NCBI GenBank assembly: GCA_037176885.1
Contig: JAWWNJ010000017.1
Coordinates: 1,612,001 to 1,676,000, forward strand
DNA from: Favolaschia claudopus
Lineage: Eukaryota; Basidiomycota; Agaricomycetes; Agaricales; Mycenaceae
DNA length: 64,000 nucleotides
Reading direction: 5' to 3'
Shown: one piece after another, positions 12,048 through 23,932 of the stretch
How the letters are laid out: each line of letters begins with the position of its first letter
How positions within the stretch are numbered: position 1 is the first letter of the stretch
The notes under the pieces: model-generated
Told to the model about the DNA's origin: nothing
The model's database searches: none
The model's input: the letters and a program-made list of their open reading frames with translations, nothing else
Position numbers and translations under genes: made by a program

Positions 12048-12969
12048 TTGGGGGGCATCTCCCGGAACTGACATGTCTCATCTCTGTAATTTATCGTGCC
12101 CTTAGGCCCCACAAAATTCGGCAGTTGGAAATGACATAAATCATGCTGCCATCAATCCCATCGGCATCAAACAGGCCAACAATTGTTGATGCACGGCATT
12201 AAACAAAGATACAGCGCGCTCCTCCTTACTATTTCTCCCTGACCGTTGGTGCGCGGGGATTTTGGGCCTTAGCCGCCACAGACAATAAGTATCTTTCATA
12301 TGTCCGTTGTCTTTATTGCAGTGCCGCCCCGGCAACCATGATCAAGACAGTACTTACTAGTGTTTCTCCATCAATAGGACCATAGTAAAGTATCTTGTGT
12401 GCGATGCCCGTGCAGAAGCCTTGAGAGGTTCCTCAGACCTTGAATTGACGAGTGTACCCCTTGCTCTCAGCAGTGCAGCTCACGTATTGTTCAAGACTTG
12501 TCCTCCCAACGAGACCCTCACTTGATATTGCATGGATGCTTTGGTATCGATGCATATAAAATAATATCTTAGGTCTACACCATACTAAAATATATTTTGT
12601 TGAGTATTCAGGCCGCCAGCCGCGTTGGAACGCGCCAAAAACACCAAATGAACGCGTTGCTTGGCTCTGTTAGGCAATCAAGACCTTGTTCCGGTACCGG
12701 CCTGGTGATGGCATTCGTGGGAAATGCCTGCGATCATGCCCGCGATCATCCCATTTCGCGTGTTATTTCCAACTCCCAAATGCTCTCTTAGGCCCTTGCG
12801 ATTGTGAGAGTTCTGCTCCTGAAAGAGGCTTTTGCTGCTGAGGTTTGAGATACCAGTACTCATTCTAGTCTCCTTTCTCCGCAAGAGACCAGAGGCGACG
12901 GACGACGGATTGTGGAGTGTAGTACGAGCCCACGAGCAGCTACTTTTGATCTAAAACATCGAATCTCCT
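12048..12969. other. Gene-free region upstream of the large TIR element
   Basis: No conserved open reading frame is seen. The region ends at the 8-bp target site CAAAGTAC (12970-12977), which is repeated at 16558-16565 around the transposon. Confidence 0.5.
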
Positions 12970-12977
12970 CAAAGTAC

Positions 12978-13241
12978 CACCTATATAGCCCAAATACACC
13001 CGCTAACTAGCCGGGGAGATATGTGGGGTCTCCCCGGCTAGTTAGCGGGTGATTTAACCGAATGCTCACGGCGCAATAAAAGCGCGCTAATTAGCTCTTT
13101 AAAGCGCCTTGCCTTAGCGATAAAGGCCGCTAAGTAACGCTGACGGGCGGCGGGGGGTGCGCCGTCCCCATCAAGTCGTCGGGTTGCCATCAATTGCCTC
13201 GTCGGGAGACAAGTCGCCGACACTGCCATCAATACCATCAA
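12978..13241 (+). repeat. Left terminal inverted repeat, with a subterminal palindrome
   Basis: It pairs with 16287-16557. Within it, 12997-13051 is a near-perfect hairpin: two 23-nt arms (12997-13019 and 13029-13051, starting CACCCGCTAACTAGCC) around a 9-nt loop. The inner part is GC-rich and carries a few mismatches with the right copy. Confidence 0.9.
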
Positions 13242-16200
13242 CTTGACAACACCATCAAACCGACATCATGACGCGTGTCTCTTGCCACCGCGCACCCAAC
13301 TTCCCGCCCACACCGCCAGTGCCTACAGCGGCGTCTAGTTCTAGCATTCATCGCCTCTGCCTTTGCCGCTCCCTTCGATTGCATGCGGCGGCCCTTGCAG
13401 TTGCCCTCACGTGCTGGCACCCACCCGCCTCCTGTTGCGTCCCGCCCACCCTACCGCGCCCATGGTGGCGGGGCCTTGGACTCTATTCATCCACTCGTCG
13501 CTCAGTTTCGGGAGCCTATTTTGCTGCCTTGACCCCGTTGCCGTCAATAGCAAGAAGAAGTATTCTGCTCTTACTGCCAGCGCCGCCCCAGTCTAAGATG
13601 CCGACTTGTATCTGTGGCTTATCTCATATGATCATCTAACCAACCTACCTATATTACTATGGCAGCTTCCTACACCTGTATTGTCTGCCACTATATACGG
13701 CCTCAAGTTCCTTCTCGCCGGTGAGCTTCCGTTTCTTTTCCACCCGAGGCAGCAGCAACATGACGAAAATGAGTCCGGGGATGCGCGAGGCGGACGCGGT
13801 GAACGTGGCTTTGGGTGTCGACCGTATGGGCGTCATGTGGCCAGTCCTGGTCTCATTGACTTATTTCTCAATCGCGACTCAATTATATCGTTTATCGACT
13901 GCAGTTCTACGCGCGACAACGCGTGTGTGGACGCTACTGTCCCTTCACTTTGCGGACACATACAATGTCACTGCCCCCACCTTCCCCTCAACTTTATTCT
14001 CATCGCTGTTTCGCCCCGTAGATTCAAAGCGGAAAAGGCGTACACAAACACAGATGAGTGTGGTCTGATGCACAACGAACGTGCCAGAAGGTCGGTGTTT
14101 TACCCCACCCACCACCCTTCCATCCTCCTATCTCTTCCTCTTCTTCACTCTCCCTCCTCTGGACCCTACAGCCCTTCCTGATTCGTCTCTTCGTTTCCCA
14201 AACCATTGTCCGCCTCCTCTTTTGTTCCCTTTCCATTCGTCCTACACCAGATTCGTCCCTGCCTTCTCCTCTGTCCCCCCATCCCTCTACCTTCCCCCAG
14301 TCTTTCCTCCCCCTCCTCACGTCCCACTTGCGATTGCCCATCCTTCCTTTTGTTTTCCTCTATGCTCGACCTGTATCACAAGTAGCCGTTGACTCCTTTT
14401 GGATGCTTTTCTTTACTTTTGTATGTCTTGAGAAGTAATTGAAATTATTTTATTCACTCGTCTCGTGAGATCTGAGGCTTACCTTCGAGGAAACGAGGAA
14501 ACGAAGACAATGTCGACCAGCTAAACGTCCTCGGCCGCTGGTTCGGCGATATCGGAAAGCCGTCCCATTGGCTGGGACACCGGACCGAATTGGGCGCTTA
14601 AAGCTTCGACTTCGGCGGCTAATATTTTTTTTGGTTCGCGCACGACCTACAGGCCAAAGAAAGTCGCCAAAATATTAGTGCAGGTTCTACTCGACCCATA
14701 TAACAACATATTACAACTTACAAGCCAATTCCTACTCAATCCCACAATATTGATCAGTCGTTACTTTGAACGAAGTTCGCAACTAAAACCTTTGTTATAA
14801 CCTTGACTTCTCTCTCACTGTCCGATTTGTGTTCTGGGTCGCCTTCAACCCGGAGACTCAAATATATTCCGGCATTTATTGCTCATACAGTGTATGTGGT
14901 TCACTTTTGAATGAAAACTTAGCATACTTGTGCATCTACGCACCCCAAACACCCAAAAGTTGAAAAAGAGCCAGATTTTGAAAGTTAAGAAGAGTCCATT
15001 AATTTTGTAGCAGGAAGTAGCTCATACACTTGTGATAACGTTTCTTTCTTTTCTTCTCAGTAATATGCACAGTGGAGCTCACAATACGGTCAGAGATCCT
15101 AAGGTAAGTTATGTGATAACACTGAACATACTAGATATAATGCTCAGTTTCAGGGCTATATACCATACAGTAGGCTATCAAGAACCTATACATCATTCAG
15201 ATCAGCGTTATCCTTTTCTGACGGTTGTGTGGAGCGTATTTTTCTCCTGGAGCATACATTGAACGAAGCTCTTTCGATAAAGCTCATCCTGCTTCAGTTT
15301 ACCTCCAAACAAGTTATAGTCTTTCAGATAGCTGGCTGGCATACTAATCAGCAGAGTAATAGCGTTGACGAACGGTAGAATTAAACTTTCGCTGCATCTA
15401 ATTCGAAAAGTGCCAAATTTGGACGGCGGCGTTCAGTATCGGTGATCGCACCGGTATTTCCGAGCCAGTCGGAAGCAATGCCGAGCGCGTGCCAGTGACT
15501 CACACGTCAATCACCTCTTGATCACCTCCCCGTCTTTTTGCCTCCTCCCCACTCCTCCTCGCCTCATCTAACAATCTCACCGGTGACGAAGACATCGACC
15601 CCGACAATCATGGCCATACTAGGAGATAGCAAAAGGACTTACATTCCACTATCATGCCCTCGAAGACGCCCCATCCGCTCGTCTACGCGCGTTAAATTGG
15701 CCGAAACACCAGCGGTTTTGCAAGAGGGATGAGCTTTCAAGTGAAGGGTATCGGTGGGTGAATGCTAATGGTGATGTAGAGGGGCAAATATGGACTGGAA
15801 TCGGACAATTGTACAATTGTGGTACGTCGTCTACCTTTTGTTTTTTCTGTCTCCTTCACTGCCCTTCTATACTTTCTCTTCTTTCCTTATCCCTTCACCG
15901 TATCCTTATTCTTACTTTACCATAATCTGCAATCACCAATTTATTACCTGTATCATAGCCGGCAATGGTGCTCACGCGCCATACGTGCTCCGGATTGGTC
16001 GCCTCACTCGTCCAAGACTTATGTTCTGATTGGTTTGTCGGCAGTGCGCACAAATCCCACGTAGCTTGCATTCCATTTCTATGTATGCCCTGTATATCTC
16101 GCGCTCAAGTCTTTGGTGCAATACAATTATATGCATTATCTCTCACTCATGATTTGTGGCTTTATATGAGAATCTGTGTAGTAGATGGCCCACCATCTAA

Positions 16201-16286
16201 CAGAATATGATATTGAAGTGCCTCTGGCTAATTTATCTTGAGTTTTGGCTGCGACACGCGCAAGTTCAGCGCGCGGGGCGGGAGTT

Positions 16287-16557
16287 TTGATGGTATTGAT
16301 GGCAGCCGCGGCGTCGGGGACTTGTCTCCCGACGAGGCAATTGATGGCAACCCCGACGACTTGATGGGGACGGCGCACCCCCCGCCGCCCGTCAGCGTTA
16401 CTTAGCGGCCTTTATCGCTAAGGCAAGGCGCTTTAAAGAGCTAATTAGCGCGCTTTTATTGCGCCGTGAGCATTCGGTTAAATCACCCGCTAACTAGCCG
16501 GGGAGACCCCACATATCTCCCCGGCTAGTTAGCGGGTGTATTTGGGCTATATAGGTG
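16287..16557 (-). repeat. Right terminal inverted repeat, with the same subterminal palindrome
   Basis: Inverted copy of 12978-13241. The hairpin is at 16484-16538 with arms 16484-16506 and 16516-16538. The last bases are ATAGGTG, followed directly by the target duplication CAAAGTAC. Confidence 0.9.
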
Positions 16558-16707
16558 CAAAGTACACGAAGCTCCTTGGTTATACATTGCTAGACCCCTG
16601 GTGTCTTGGATCCTGTCTCATTTCCTCGCCTTATAAGTTGACACCGCCGGCAACGAGCCCGAAACTTTCAGCACTCCCTCGTTGGCGCGTCATCTCACTT
16701 TCGTTCA

Positions 16708-17601
16708 ATGGCCTTGTTCTCAGCATTGCAATGGTTCCTCGAGCCCGTCCACTTCTCAATCATATCTCTTCTCGCTGCTATCGCCTTGCTTGCTACGTTC
16801 AGTGCTTTCCTGTCCATGCGGAGGCTGGCCTTGATCGAGAGTCGTGCGGTCGGGAAGGGTCATGATGTAGAAGCACATTTCGAGAAGATTCCGTCGTGCA
16901 TGGAACTCGTGTCGCTCTTGCAGCCTGAAGTTCTTGTTGCGCCGGGGGTGCCACTACACGCAGTCTCTCAGCCGAATCTAGCACCGTCGTCTGTCGCTCT
17001 TGGCTCGTTTTCTCCTTCCTCGTGTAATCATCGGTCTCTTGCTTTGTTGATAGCAACTGACCAATAAACAGGCGCCGCCACGACAACGCTCGACACCACT
17101 CGCAGCCTACCACCCGCTTCCATGGCTCATATGATCATGATTCGTCATGTGCGTGCTTTTTCTTTCTTATCGCTGTCTCCGCCGTTTGTTTCTGCTGTTT
17201 CCCGTCATGCCCTCATTTTTTGTTCCTGCCTGTCTGTCTCGTACCTTCCTCCTACATCTACCCCTTCTTTGCCCTTGAATTTGTCGAGAATGGCACCAAA
17301 GTGCCCTCCCTGTACTTTAACTGCCGCTCCTCGACGTCGATACAAAGCTGACCCTCATTTCGTAGATGTCTCGTCGCTCGATCACGGGTATTCCGATCTC
17401 CACTCCGCCGATGCTGCTTTCGCGGAGCTGCACTCCACTTTCCGCCCCTGGGAGCCTGCACCAACCCGCAAGCATTGCGGTGGGCGCATGACAAAAGACA
17501 GAACTTGTGTAATCATGTTCGCACCCGGTTCTCTGATACGTCCACACTGTTCACTGGTGTCGGTAGTTTGTACGCTTGTGTATGTTCCGCTCTCGCTCTG
17601 A
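16708..17601 (+). CDS. Hypothetical small membrane-anchored protein (gene model uncertain)
   Basis: The ATG at 16708 opens a frame whose N-terminus is strongly hydrophobic (HFSIISLLAAIALLATFSAF), a probable single membrane span, followed by RRLALIESRAVGKG and a Ser/Pro-rich part. Unspliced it stops at 17067 (119 residues). An intron from about 17021 to 17070 would join it to a second frame (AATTTLDTTRSLPPASMAHM), and a further frame downstream (MAPKCPPCTLTAAPRRRYK, ending at 17601) may be a third exon. I do not recognise a family. The gene starts about 140 bp outside the transposon, so its promoter may have been affected by that insertion. Confidence 0.35.
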
Positions 17602-17765
17602 ATTTCTATCGTCTTCGCTTCTACATTGTACCTCCACGGAGAGCTAGCTGTGCTCATCCTGAATAAATGCCGACCAGAAAAGAAGTGATGATATTGCACC
17701 GAGAAGAATGAAACGCAATACGAAGACGAAAGCATGGAGGATTTGACGTCCTCGCCCCACGCATG

Positions 17766-20700
17766 TTACCGTATCCTCCGATAAAAACAACAATACGCAC
17801 ACCGCGTGTCGCCCTCGGACGCACCGCCGAAATCGTCCATGGGTCGTACGTCGCTGACGAGCTCGTCGTCAATCCGTATCCAGCCCTCCCTCTCGCGCTC
17901 GCTGCCCGTACTCGTCCCGGGGAAGCGGCGTGGGGTGGAGGATGTCGAGGGTGTAATGTCCGCCTGATGCAGAGAGGCCGTGGTGGTATATCACTGCGAT
18001 AATTCGGTCAACGAAAATTTGAATATGAGACCAAAGAAACACCGACCTCCGAAGAGCTTATACTTCGCTGGCTGTTTTCGTGCTGCAGGTACCATAACAT
18101 CTTCGGTGAAAGTAAGACTCTTGTCCACAGACCACAGACCACAGACCAGGGGCGAAGGAGGGACGCACCATTCATAACATCAAGCTCCGGCCCAAACGCC
18201 ACCTGCTTCCCGACCTTGACCACCCCGCCACCTCCGTGTCGTAGCAGAACCGCTTGACGTGTAAGATGAGAATTGGCGGGAGCGCGTCGATGAGCACCTG
18301 CTGCGAAGCGTCGACGACGATGCCCGGGCGTGAGGGTTGTGTGAGTTGTACGGTTTGCGGTGTGCGAGTTGAAAGCGAGAGCTTCGGGAATGGTGTGGAT
18401 GCCGTCGCGCTGTAAGAGCGAGTAATCAGGGACACGCGCGAACGAAAGTGGGGAAGAGAAATTGAAGAGTACCTGTATATCCAGCCTCAACGACCGCCAA
18501 TCCTCCACAATGACCGAATCCTTCTGTCCCGGCGCTCTTAACGTCGAGCGGAACTTGCCTCCGAATATCCGCGTAATCGGAGACTCTGCGGTCCTTAATC
18601 TACACGGTACCGTAGCCAGTCAGCATTGAATATCGGAAGATCGAGACGCAAGGAAAACTCACCGTCCTCGTCACAACGTCCGATTCTTCTTCCCCACCTC
18701 CAACCAGCCGTCATCCCGTCTCAGGGCGGCGCCTCCTCTCGCGCTCTTCTACGACCGCCCGTCCTGATCCACCATTGTCGTTGTTGGCGTTGTTCGGGCG
18801 TTTGGAAGCCGCAGCAGGAGGCGACAACGCCGCGACGACCGCCAAAAGCTCCTCCTCCAACGTGTCGAGGAAGAACCCGAGGAACTCTTCCGCGTCTTCC
18901 TGTTGGCCTCCCTAGATGAAGAGTAGTTTGGCGTCAGTGGTAGAACATTGTAGAAAGAAACGGCGGAAACAAGAACACCCACCCGCATCCGTCAAACCGC
19001 TTCTTCCCCTTCAACGCATCATACACATACGTCGGTATAAACGCCTCGGGTTCCTCTGCCCTCTCTTCCGCCTTCGCCTTGCCTTTCGCGGTCCCAGCAC
19101 CGGCAGGTGTCGGCAACGTGGGCTTCGGCGTGACGACAAACTCTTTCAAAAACGCTCCCGTGGCGCGGACCAGCGGAGCAGCGGCCAGTACGCCTCCACC
19201 ACCAGTTGCAGTTCCTACTACACCCGCGCCTCCATTTGCTCCCCCCAGAGTACCTGCGCCGGCGTCACCCTCCGCCGCAGCACCAGCCGGCCCAGCAGCA
19301 CCGGGAGGCGGGAAGGCGTTGGCATTTGCATTATTGGCATTATTGCTGACATCAAACTCCGCCTCCCCAAGCAACGCCCCCATCCGCGAAAACAGCCCCG
19401 CAAACGGCGCGCAGTAGAGCAGGACCTGCAGCACTGCGTTGGCGAAACACATGTTACCGGTGTTGATGAGCCCGCGCGGGATGATTCGCTCGCGTTCTCG
19501 AGATTCTTTTTCGTTTTGGTCTGGGTCTTGTTTCTTGACAGCAGAGGCGGAGGCGGAGGCGAACGAACGCACGGCGGTGTCCGCGAACGTGGAGGCGGGC
19601 GCAGGCGGTGGGTTGGTGAGGAGTGCGAGGAGGGCGGCGCGGTTGGCTGCGTTTACACCTGTTATGCTGCTTGACTTTTCATTATCCTTCTCCTTGTCCG
19701 TGCCGCTGTCCGCGACGAGACCCGCGGGGATGGAAAACCCAACGACAGAGGAGGTCGGGAGGCCGTTGAATTTCGGTTTTTGCTGGCCTTGGATTTGAGG
19801 GGACGCGATGGTGGAGGTGGATGAGGGGGAGGAAGAAGAAGGGGCGGCTGCGGCTGCGGGCCGGAGGAGTGAGGCCCAAGATTTTTTGGCTGGTGGGGCA
19901 GCTGGTGCAGGCACGGATGCCGCTGCAGGGGGTGAGGGCGGAAGTGGAGAAATGGCTGTAACAGCTGCTGTAGGTCCGACAGAAGTGGTTTCCGTAGCCG
20001 CAGCAGCAGTGGTTGTAGAATCAACACCCTTTACCCCAGCATCAGCCGCTGCTACTGTCTTCGGTGCCGAGGGCACAGCAGCCACAGACGAGACAGGCGA
20101 CCCAGGCATGGTCGTGGCAGCCGTCGTAGGCGACACGGTCGTCCGCGTGTCAGTATTGTCCGTCGTGCTCGTCCCGCTCGAAGGGACTTCGACGTCGACT
20201 TCCGGCGTGCTCTCTTTGGCTTCACGAACGGATTCCTCCTTCTCCTCCTCGATCGCTTCTGGCTCCTTCGATCCTGCTGCCGGCTGAACGACAACGGGCG
20301 GCGGACTCGGCGGCGGCGTCCCACCCTCCCTCGCATTCGCCAACACCACTGCCGGGGGCCGCGCACGCGGGGAGATGATCACGCCCGGTGCATGCGCGGG
20401 ATTATGCGGCCGTCGAGACCAGATTGCCCAGCCGCCGCTCCCGATGGGGGACGTCGACTCTGTCTCGGCGGTGGGCGTGGACTCGCTTTCTGGATATACG
20501 ATGATCGTTGTCGGGGGAGGCGGAGGAGGTTGGGGCAGACGCGCTGCTGCGGAGATGGTTGGCGAGACGGGCGGCACGGGGGCGTGCACGGGCGGCGGGG
20601 TGCCCATCGCGGAGAGCGGGGAGAGGATGGAGGAGGGTGTGGCGAGGTGTGGGGGGATGGCGGTGAGGGTTGTTAGTGTGAAGGGGCGGGTTTGGCGGGG

Positions 20701-21383
20701 TGGGGTTGAGGGGGCGGGGGCGGGGGCTTGAAATCATGGGGATTAGCATAATGACGGCAAAGGAGACAGAAGGAGAGCGCACCGGGAGTCAACTCGTCGT
20801 TAGTCCGTGGGGGAATATGATTTTGATTGGGAGGGTAGTAAGAAGGGTCCTGTGGTGGTGGAGGTGGTCCCAGAGGAATATCCGGTATCGGTAGTGGGGA
20901 GAGCTGCTGCTGCTGCTGTCCAGCCCACTGGGGCGGCGGTGGCCCGTATCCATTCATATTCGGAGGATACTGCGGGTATCCCTGCGGCGGCGGAGGCTGG
21001 GGATACTTGTTCGGGGGAGGAGGCGGATATGGGGGATGTGAGTACGGAGGTCGGTAGTTCGCGTGAGCGTGAGCGTAAGAGCCGTGTGGACCTCTAGACG
21101 ATTGCGGATTATTGTTGATGTTGTTGTTGGCACTGTTGTTATTGTACACCGCGCCGCCAGTTCCGCGGCCGCCATTTAGCCTGGGAGAGGACATGCCGGG
21201 ATGAGGAGCGTGGGGCACCGGAGTGTATTGGTGAGAAGGATATCCGCCGTTGGGTGTTGGTCCAGCAGAAGGTCCGGGACCGTAATAGTTTTGCGCGGGA
21301 TAATTTTGGCCGTTATTTATTGGAGATTGGGGTGGCTGCATGTAGTAGCTAGGCCCAGCATGGGCCTGGTAAGGGTTTGCCAT
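17766..21383 (-). pseudogene. Ubiquitin carboxyl-terminal hydrolase, UBP3/USP10 type, with frame disruptions in the 3' half
   Basis: Exon 1 (21383-20783) encodes a Pro/Gln/Asn-rich low-complexity N-terminus; an intron with a classic branch site (20782-20727) leads into exon 2 (20726-18979), also Pro/Ser/Thr-rich. The peptidase C19 domain then begins with the Cys box GLINTGNMCFANAVLQVL. Later segments are GGQQEDAEEFLGFFLDTLEE, SPITRIFGGKFRSTLRAPG, VLIDALPPILILHVKRF, GGVVKVGKQVAFGPELDV, the His box ASGGHYTLDI and the end RCAYCCFYRRI, all matching the UBP3 family that deubiquitinates trafficking and stress-granule proteins. From exon 3 on, these segments lie in different frames. Single-base shifts are needed near 18713, 18677, 18588, 18359, 18227 and 17896, and I found no introns that explain them. 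Catalytic residues are all still encoded, so this is either a young pseudogene or a badly sequenced stretch. Confidence 0.75.
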
Positions 21384-22243
21384 TGATTTTCAGTGTCTTT
21401 CTTAGGACACTATTCAGGGAATAAGGTGGCCGTGAAGATTCGACAGCAATTCAAGACGGAATGGTGGGTAGACGCGTAGCAGACTTTGAGAGCCAGTTTT
21501 TCCTCGTTTCGCGACGAAAGACAAGATATCGAGTGCTAGCCACGTAGACCGAGCAAGACGAAGTAGACCCACGAGTTTTGGGGAGGCTGGCAGTCGAGGT
21601 GAGTGGTAGACTTGTAAGCGATGTTTGGCAAGACTAGCAGAACCAAGCAAAACGAGGAAAGAGGGTGATTTAAAGAGGTTTGTGTCAATTGGTGAGTTCC
21701 ATCGACCAGTTTGAAGCTAAAAAGTAATCCTCGCGGTACTTTTTAAAAAGTTGAATTACTGTAGCTTAAATTTTGCAAATTGCAATCCGAGTCGCGTGCC
21801 CAACGCGTGCCTACTACTTCAACGTGCATAACCCAATTTCAACGGCTTTTGCGACATATTGTCAGGCATCATGGCCAGCATAAATGTGGGAGGAGTGGAT
21901 TAAGATAGGATATAAGTACTGATGTAGCAGTAAGGTCAACGAAGAAACCTTCGTGAACGATTATCTGGAGAATCGAGATACTGAAATTTAATGATGAGCT
22001 ATCATGTCCTTCCGACCCGTAGAGAGTATTCCTAGGTTCTGTTTTACTTGAGGAGAGAGGCGGATCGTAGGGAGGGAATATCCGGTCGTGTCCCGCGAAG
22101 GGCCAGATAATAAGTTAATCATTGGAATATGAGTAGATATGCATAACTTATGGACAGTTTGAGTCGCCGTCAGAATACAAAATCGGCCATCCTGAGATGC
22201 ACCCGTTAATTGATATTCATGCGCAAGCAGCTTGGGCAGCGGC
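21384..22243. other. Intergenic region between two minus-strand genes
   Basis: It holds the presumed promoter of the UBP gene next to 21384 and the 3' flank of the F-box gene next to 22243. No conserved frame is visible. Confidence 0.5.
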
Positions 22244-23932
22244 TCACCGTGGAGGAGTTATCACACGAAACACCAAATTTTGGCGAGACCGTAGCTCATC
22301 GATGGTCGCTATTGTCGACGGCTGCAGTGTGCGAGTGATCTGCCAATATTCCACATACAAGTCGCAGCTGAACGGCCCGACATGCGCACGCGAAAGCAGG
22401 AAAGCCAAAAACGACTCGTCGCGGAACACCATGCGCGTGTCGCACTTCAAAGTGCAGAGACGGGGGACGAGACCCGAAAAAGAATTGTCATCGTCGCGGG
22501 AGAGGGTCAAGGCTCGAAAGAGGTTGTCGGAGATGAGCATCTGCGCAACGCCATCCTGGTCCGGAATGAATTTGTAGTCGGAGATGCTGAGCTGCTCTAG
22601 GCTGGACAGACCCGCCAGACATTCGATGAGATGCGCCTCGGATATCGAGACATGGCTCAAGTCGAGAATGCGCAGGGACTGATTGAAGGAGGATCGGGAG
22701 GACAGTTCCTGAAATTCGAGCTGCGGCCAAGGTATACAAGGTTCATGGGAAGCTCTGCGGTGGTCATCCGACACCAACTCGACTCTCAGCTCGTTTAGGC
22801 GTGGGAGAACGAGTTTTGAGAAAATATGAGGTGTAGCTTGCCTGCGAACCACACTTTTCACGCCCGTATCTTCAATTTCGATCGAGAGGCTCGTAATGTC
22901 AGATGACGTCCGGGGGATGCTTCGAATATTGCCCTTCACCATATCCGCTGTGGTCCAAGAGTTCGAGTTGACATGAAGCCGGAAGACGAGGGACGGGGGA
23001 CAACGCGCCATGAAGGAAACACAGTCCCCGAAGTCATCAGGTTGCACCCAGAGGCATCTGAAGGTGCGCAGTTGTTCCAGCGGGGGCAGAGCTATTTTCG
23101 GAAGAACATGCGGCACGAGCTCGACGTTCCTCAAAGACGGTGCGCGACTAAAGCCAGGGTGTATCGTTTGCACATCTTTGAACTCGTAGGAATAGGTGTT
23201 GATCCGAGCGTCCTCCAACAACGGAAATGTCCCCTCGAGCGCATTGGCGAACATAGGAATCACGTCCTGCATTGTCCAAAGGGTAAACACTTTCCACCGC
23301 GCTGACTGTGCTACCAGAAGCTTGAATGGGTTTTTCATCCCTTTCAAGTCCCCGACGATCATCACGGAGAGCGGAGAGCTACCCGACCGCTCTATTGCAC
23401 GCGTGAGCAACATAGTCCCCCAGTCCTGGCTCGGCTTCGTGTCACTCTGTCGCTCCCAAAGTAAGGAGTCGACCTGAATGAAGTTCCACAGCGTGGGGGT
23501 GCCGAGGGCGAGCGCATGCCACATGGCGCACACGCTGGACAATCTTAGGAGCGGAGCGCGCGCCAGACGAGCCATCTCCATGTCGAAATTCGATGGCTCA
23601 TTGAAGTGATCGTGGAAGGGCCGATCGAAGCCGCTCATGCAGAGCGCAAAGATTTTCACGAGGATCTCTGCCGGAAGACGTCGAACGGGGGAGAGAAGGC
23701 TAATGCATTCGGCCCTGAATTCCTGGACCGCAGCGCGGCTTTTTTGCAGGTGATCCATCTGGGCTTCGAGTCTCGCGATTTCGGAATCATAGCGCGCCAA
23801 TTCATGCGATAACGCGTATAGATTGAACGGAAGAACGTCTGGAACAGGAGCATTGGTGCGTAGGAGCCCGCGTATGTGCGCTCTCGTGGCTGCATCTGGG
23901 AGAAGTGGAGAATGAGAGACCGTCAACGCCAT
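22244..23932 (-). CDS. F-box-like domain protein
   Basis: A single exon of 562 residues. The ATG at 23932 (context ACCACCATGGCG) is preferred over one 105 nt upstream because it fits the usual N-terminus of this family. It has a short coiled coil (YDSEIARLEAQMDHLQKS), then the F-box-like motif LLSPVRRLPAEILVKIFALC and the continuation LSSVCAMWHALALGTPTLWN. The C-terminal two thirds are leucine-rich (LSSLEQLSISDYKF; LRILDLSHVSISEAHLIECL). It has the same architecture as the gene at 2878-4524 but is only distantly alike in the second half. Probable role: substrate receptor of a Skp1-Cullin-F-box ubiquitin ligase. Intact. Confidence 0.85.
   Translation of the reverse strand: MALTVSHSPLLPDAATRAHIRGLLRTNAPVPDVLPFNLYALSHELARYDSEIARLEAQMDHLQKSRAAVQEFRAECISLLSPVRRLPAEILVKIFALCMSGFDRPFHDHFNEPSNFDMEMARLARAPLLRLSSVCAMWHALALGTPTLWNFIQVDSLLWERQSDTKPSQDWGTMLLTRAIERSGSSPLSVMIVGDLKGMKNPFKLLVAQSARWKVFTLWTMQDVIPMFANALEGTFPLLEDARINTYSYEFKDVQTIHPGFSRAPSLRNVELVPHVLPKIALPPLEQLRTFRCLWVQPDDFGDCVSFMARCPPSLVFRLHVNSNSWTTADMVKGNIRSIPRTSSDITSLSIEIEDTGVKSVVRRQATPHIFSKLVLPRLNELRVELVSDDHRRASHEPCIPWPQLEFQELSSRSSFNQSLRILDLSHVSISEAHLIECLAGLSSLEQLSISDYKFIPDQDGVAQMLISDNLFRALTLSRDDDNSFSGLVPRLCTLKCDTRMVFRDESFLAFLLSRAHVGPFSCDLYVEYWQITRTLQPSTIATIDELRSRQNLVFRVITPPR

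Larger units (their letters stand above)
12978..16557. mobile_element. Non-autonomous DNA transposon with about 265-bp terminal inverted repeats and 8-bp TSD
   Basis: The element is 3,580 bp. Its ends are inverted copies of each other: left 12978-13241, right 16287-16557, starting CACCTATATAGCCCAAATAC. It is flanked by a perfect 8-bp direct repeat CAAAGTAC (12970-12977 and 16558-16565), so both boundaries are precise. An 8-bp duplication is typical of hAT and P-type transposases, but the terminal bases do not match a hAT consensus well. The 3-kb interior has only short, overlapping open frames, a CT-rich tract (about 14100-14345) and no transposase motif, so the copy should depend on a transposase made elsewhere. 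The TIRs still match almost perfectly over their outer 200 bp, which suggests recent movement. Confidence 0.9.

Noticed and set aside
12998..13051. CRISPR-like or terminator function for the repeated palindrome
   Set aside because: It occurs once in each terminal inverted repeat of a eukaryotic transposon; there are no spacers and the genome is fungal.
14058..14438. Open frames in the CT-rich tract of the transposon as a possible transposase
   Set aside because: The composition follows the pyrimidine tract; no DDE/D motif, zinc finger or conserved block is visible.
18916..20720. Long plus-strand frames antisense to the UBP gene
   Set aside because: They are mirror frames of the Pro/Ala/Ser-rich coding strand; the minus strand has the splice signals and the peptidase C19 motifs.
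20607..20720. Apparent stop and frame break between the two N-terminal UBP segments
   Set aside because: An ordinary 56-nt intron (20727-20782) with a TGCTAAT branch site joins them in frame, so this is not a lesion.
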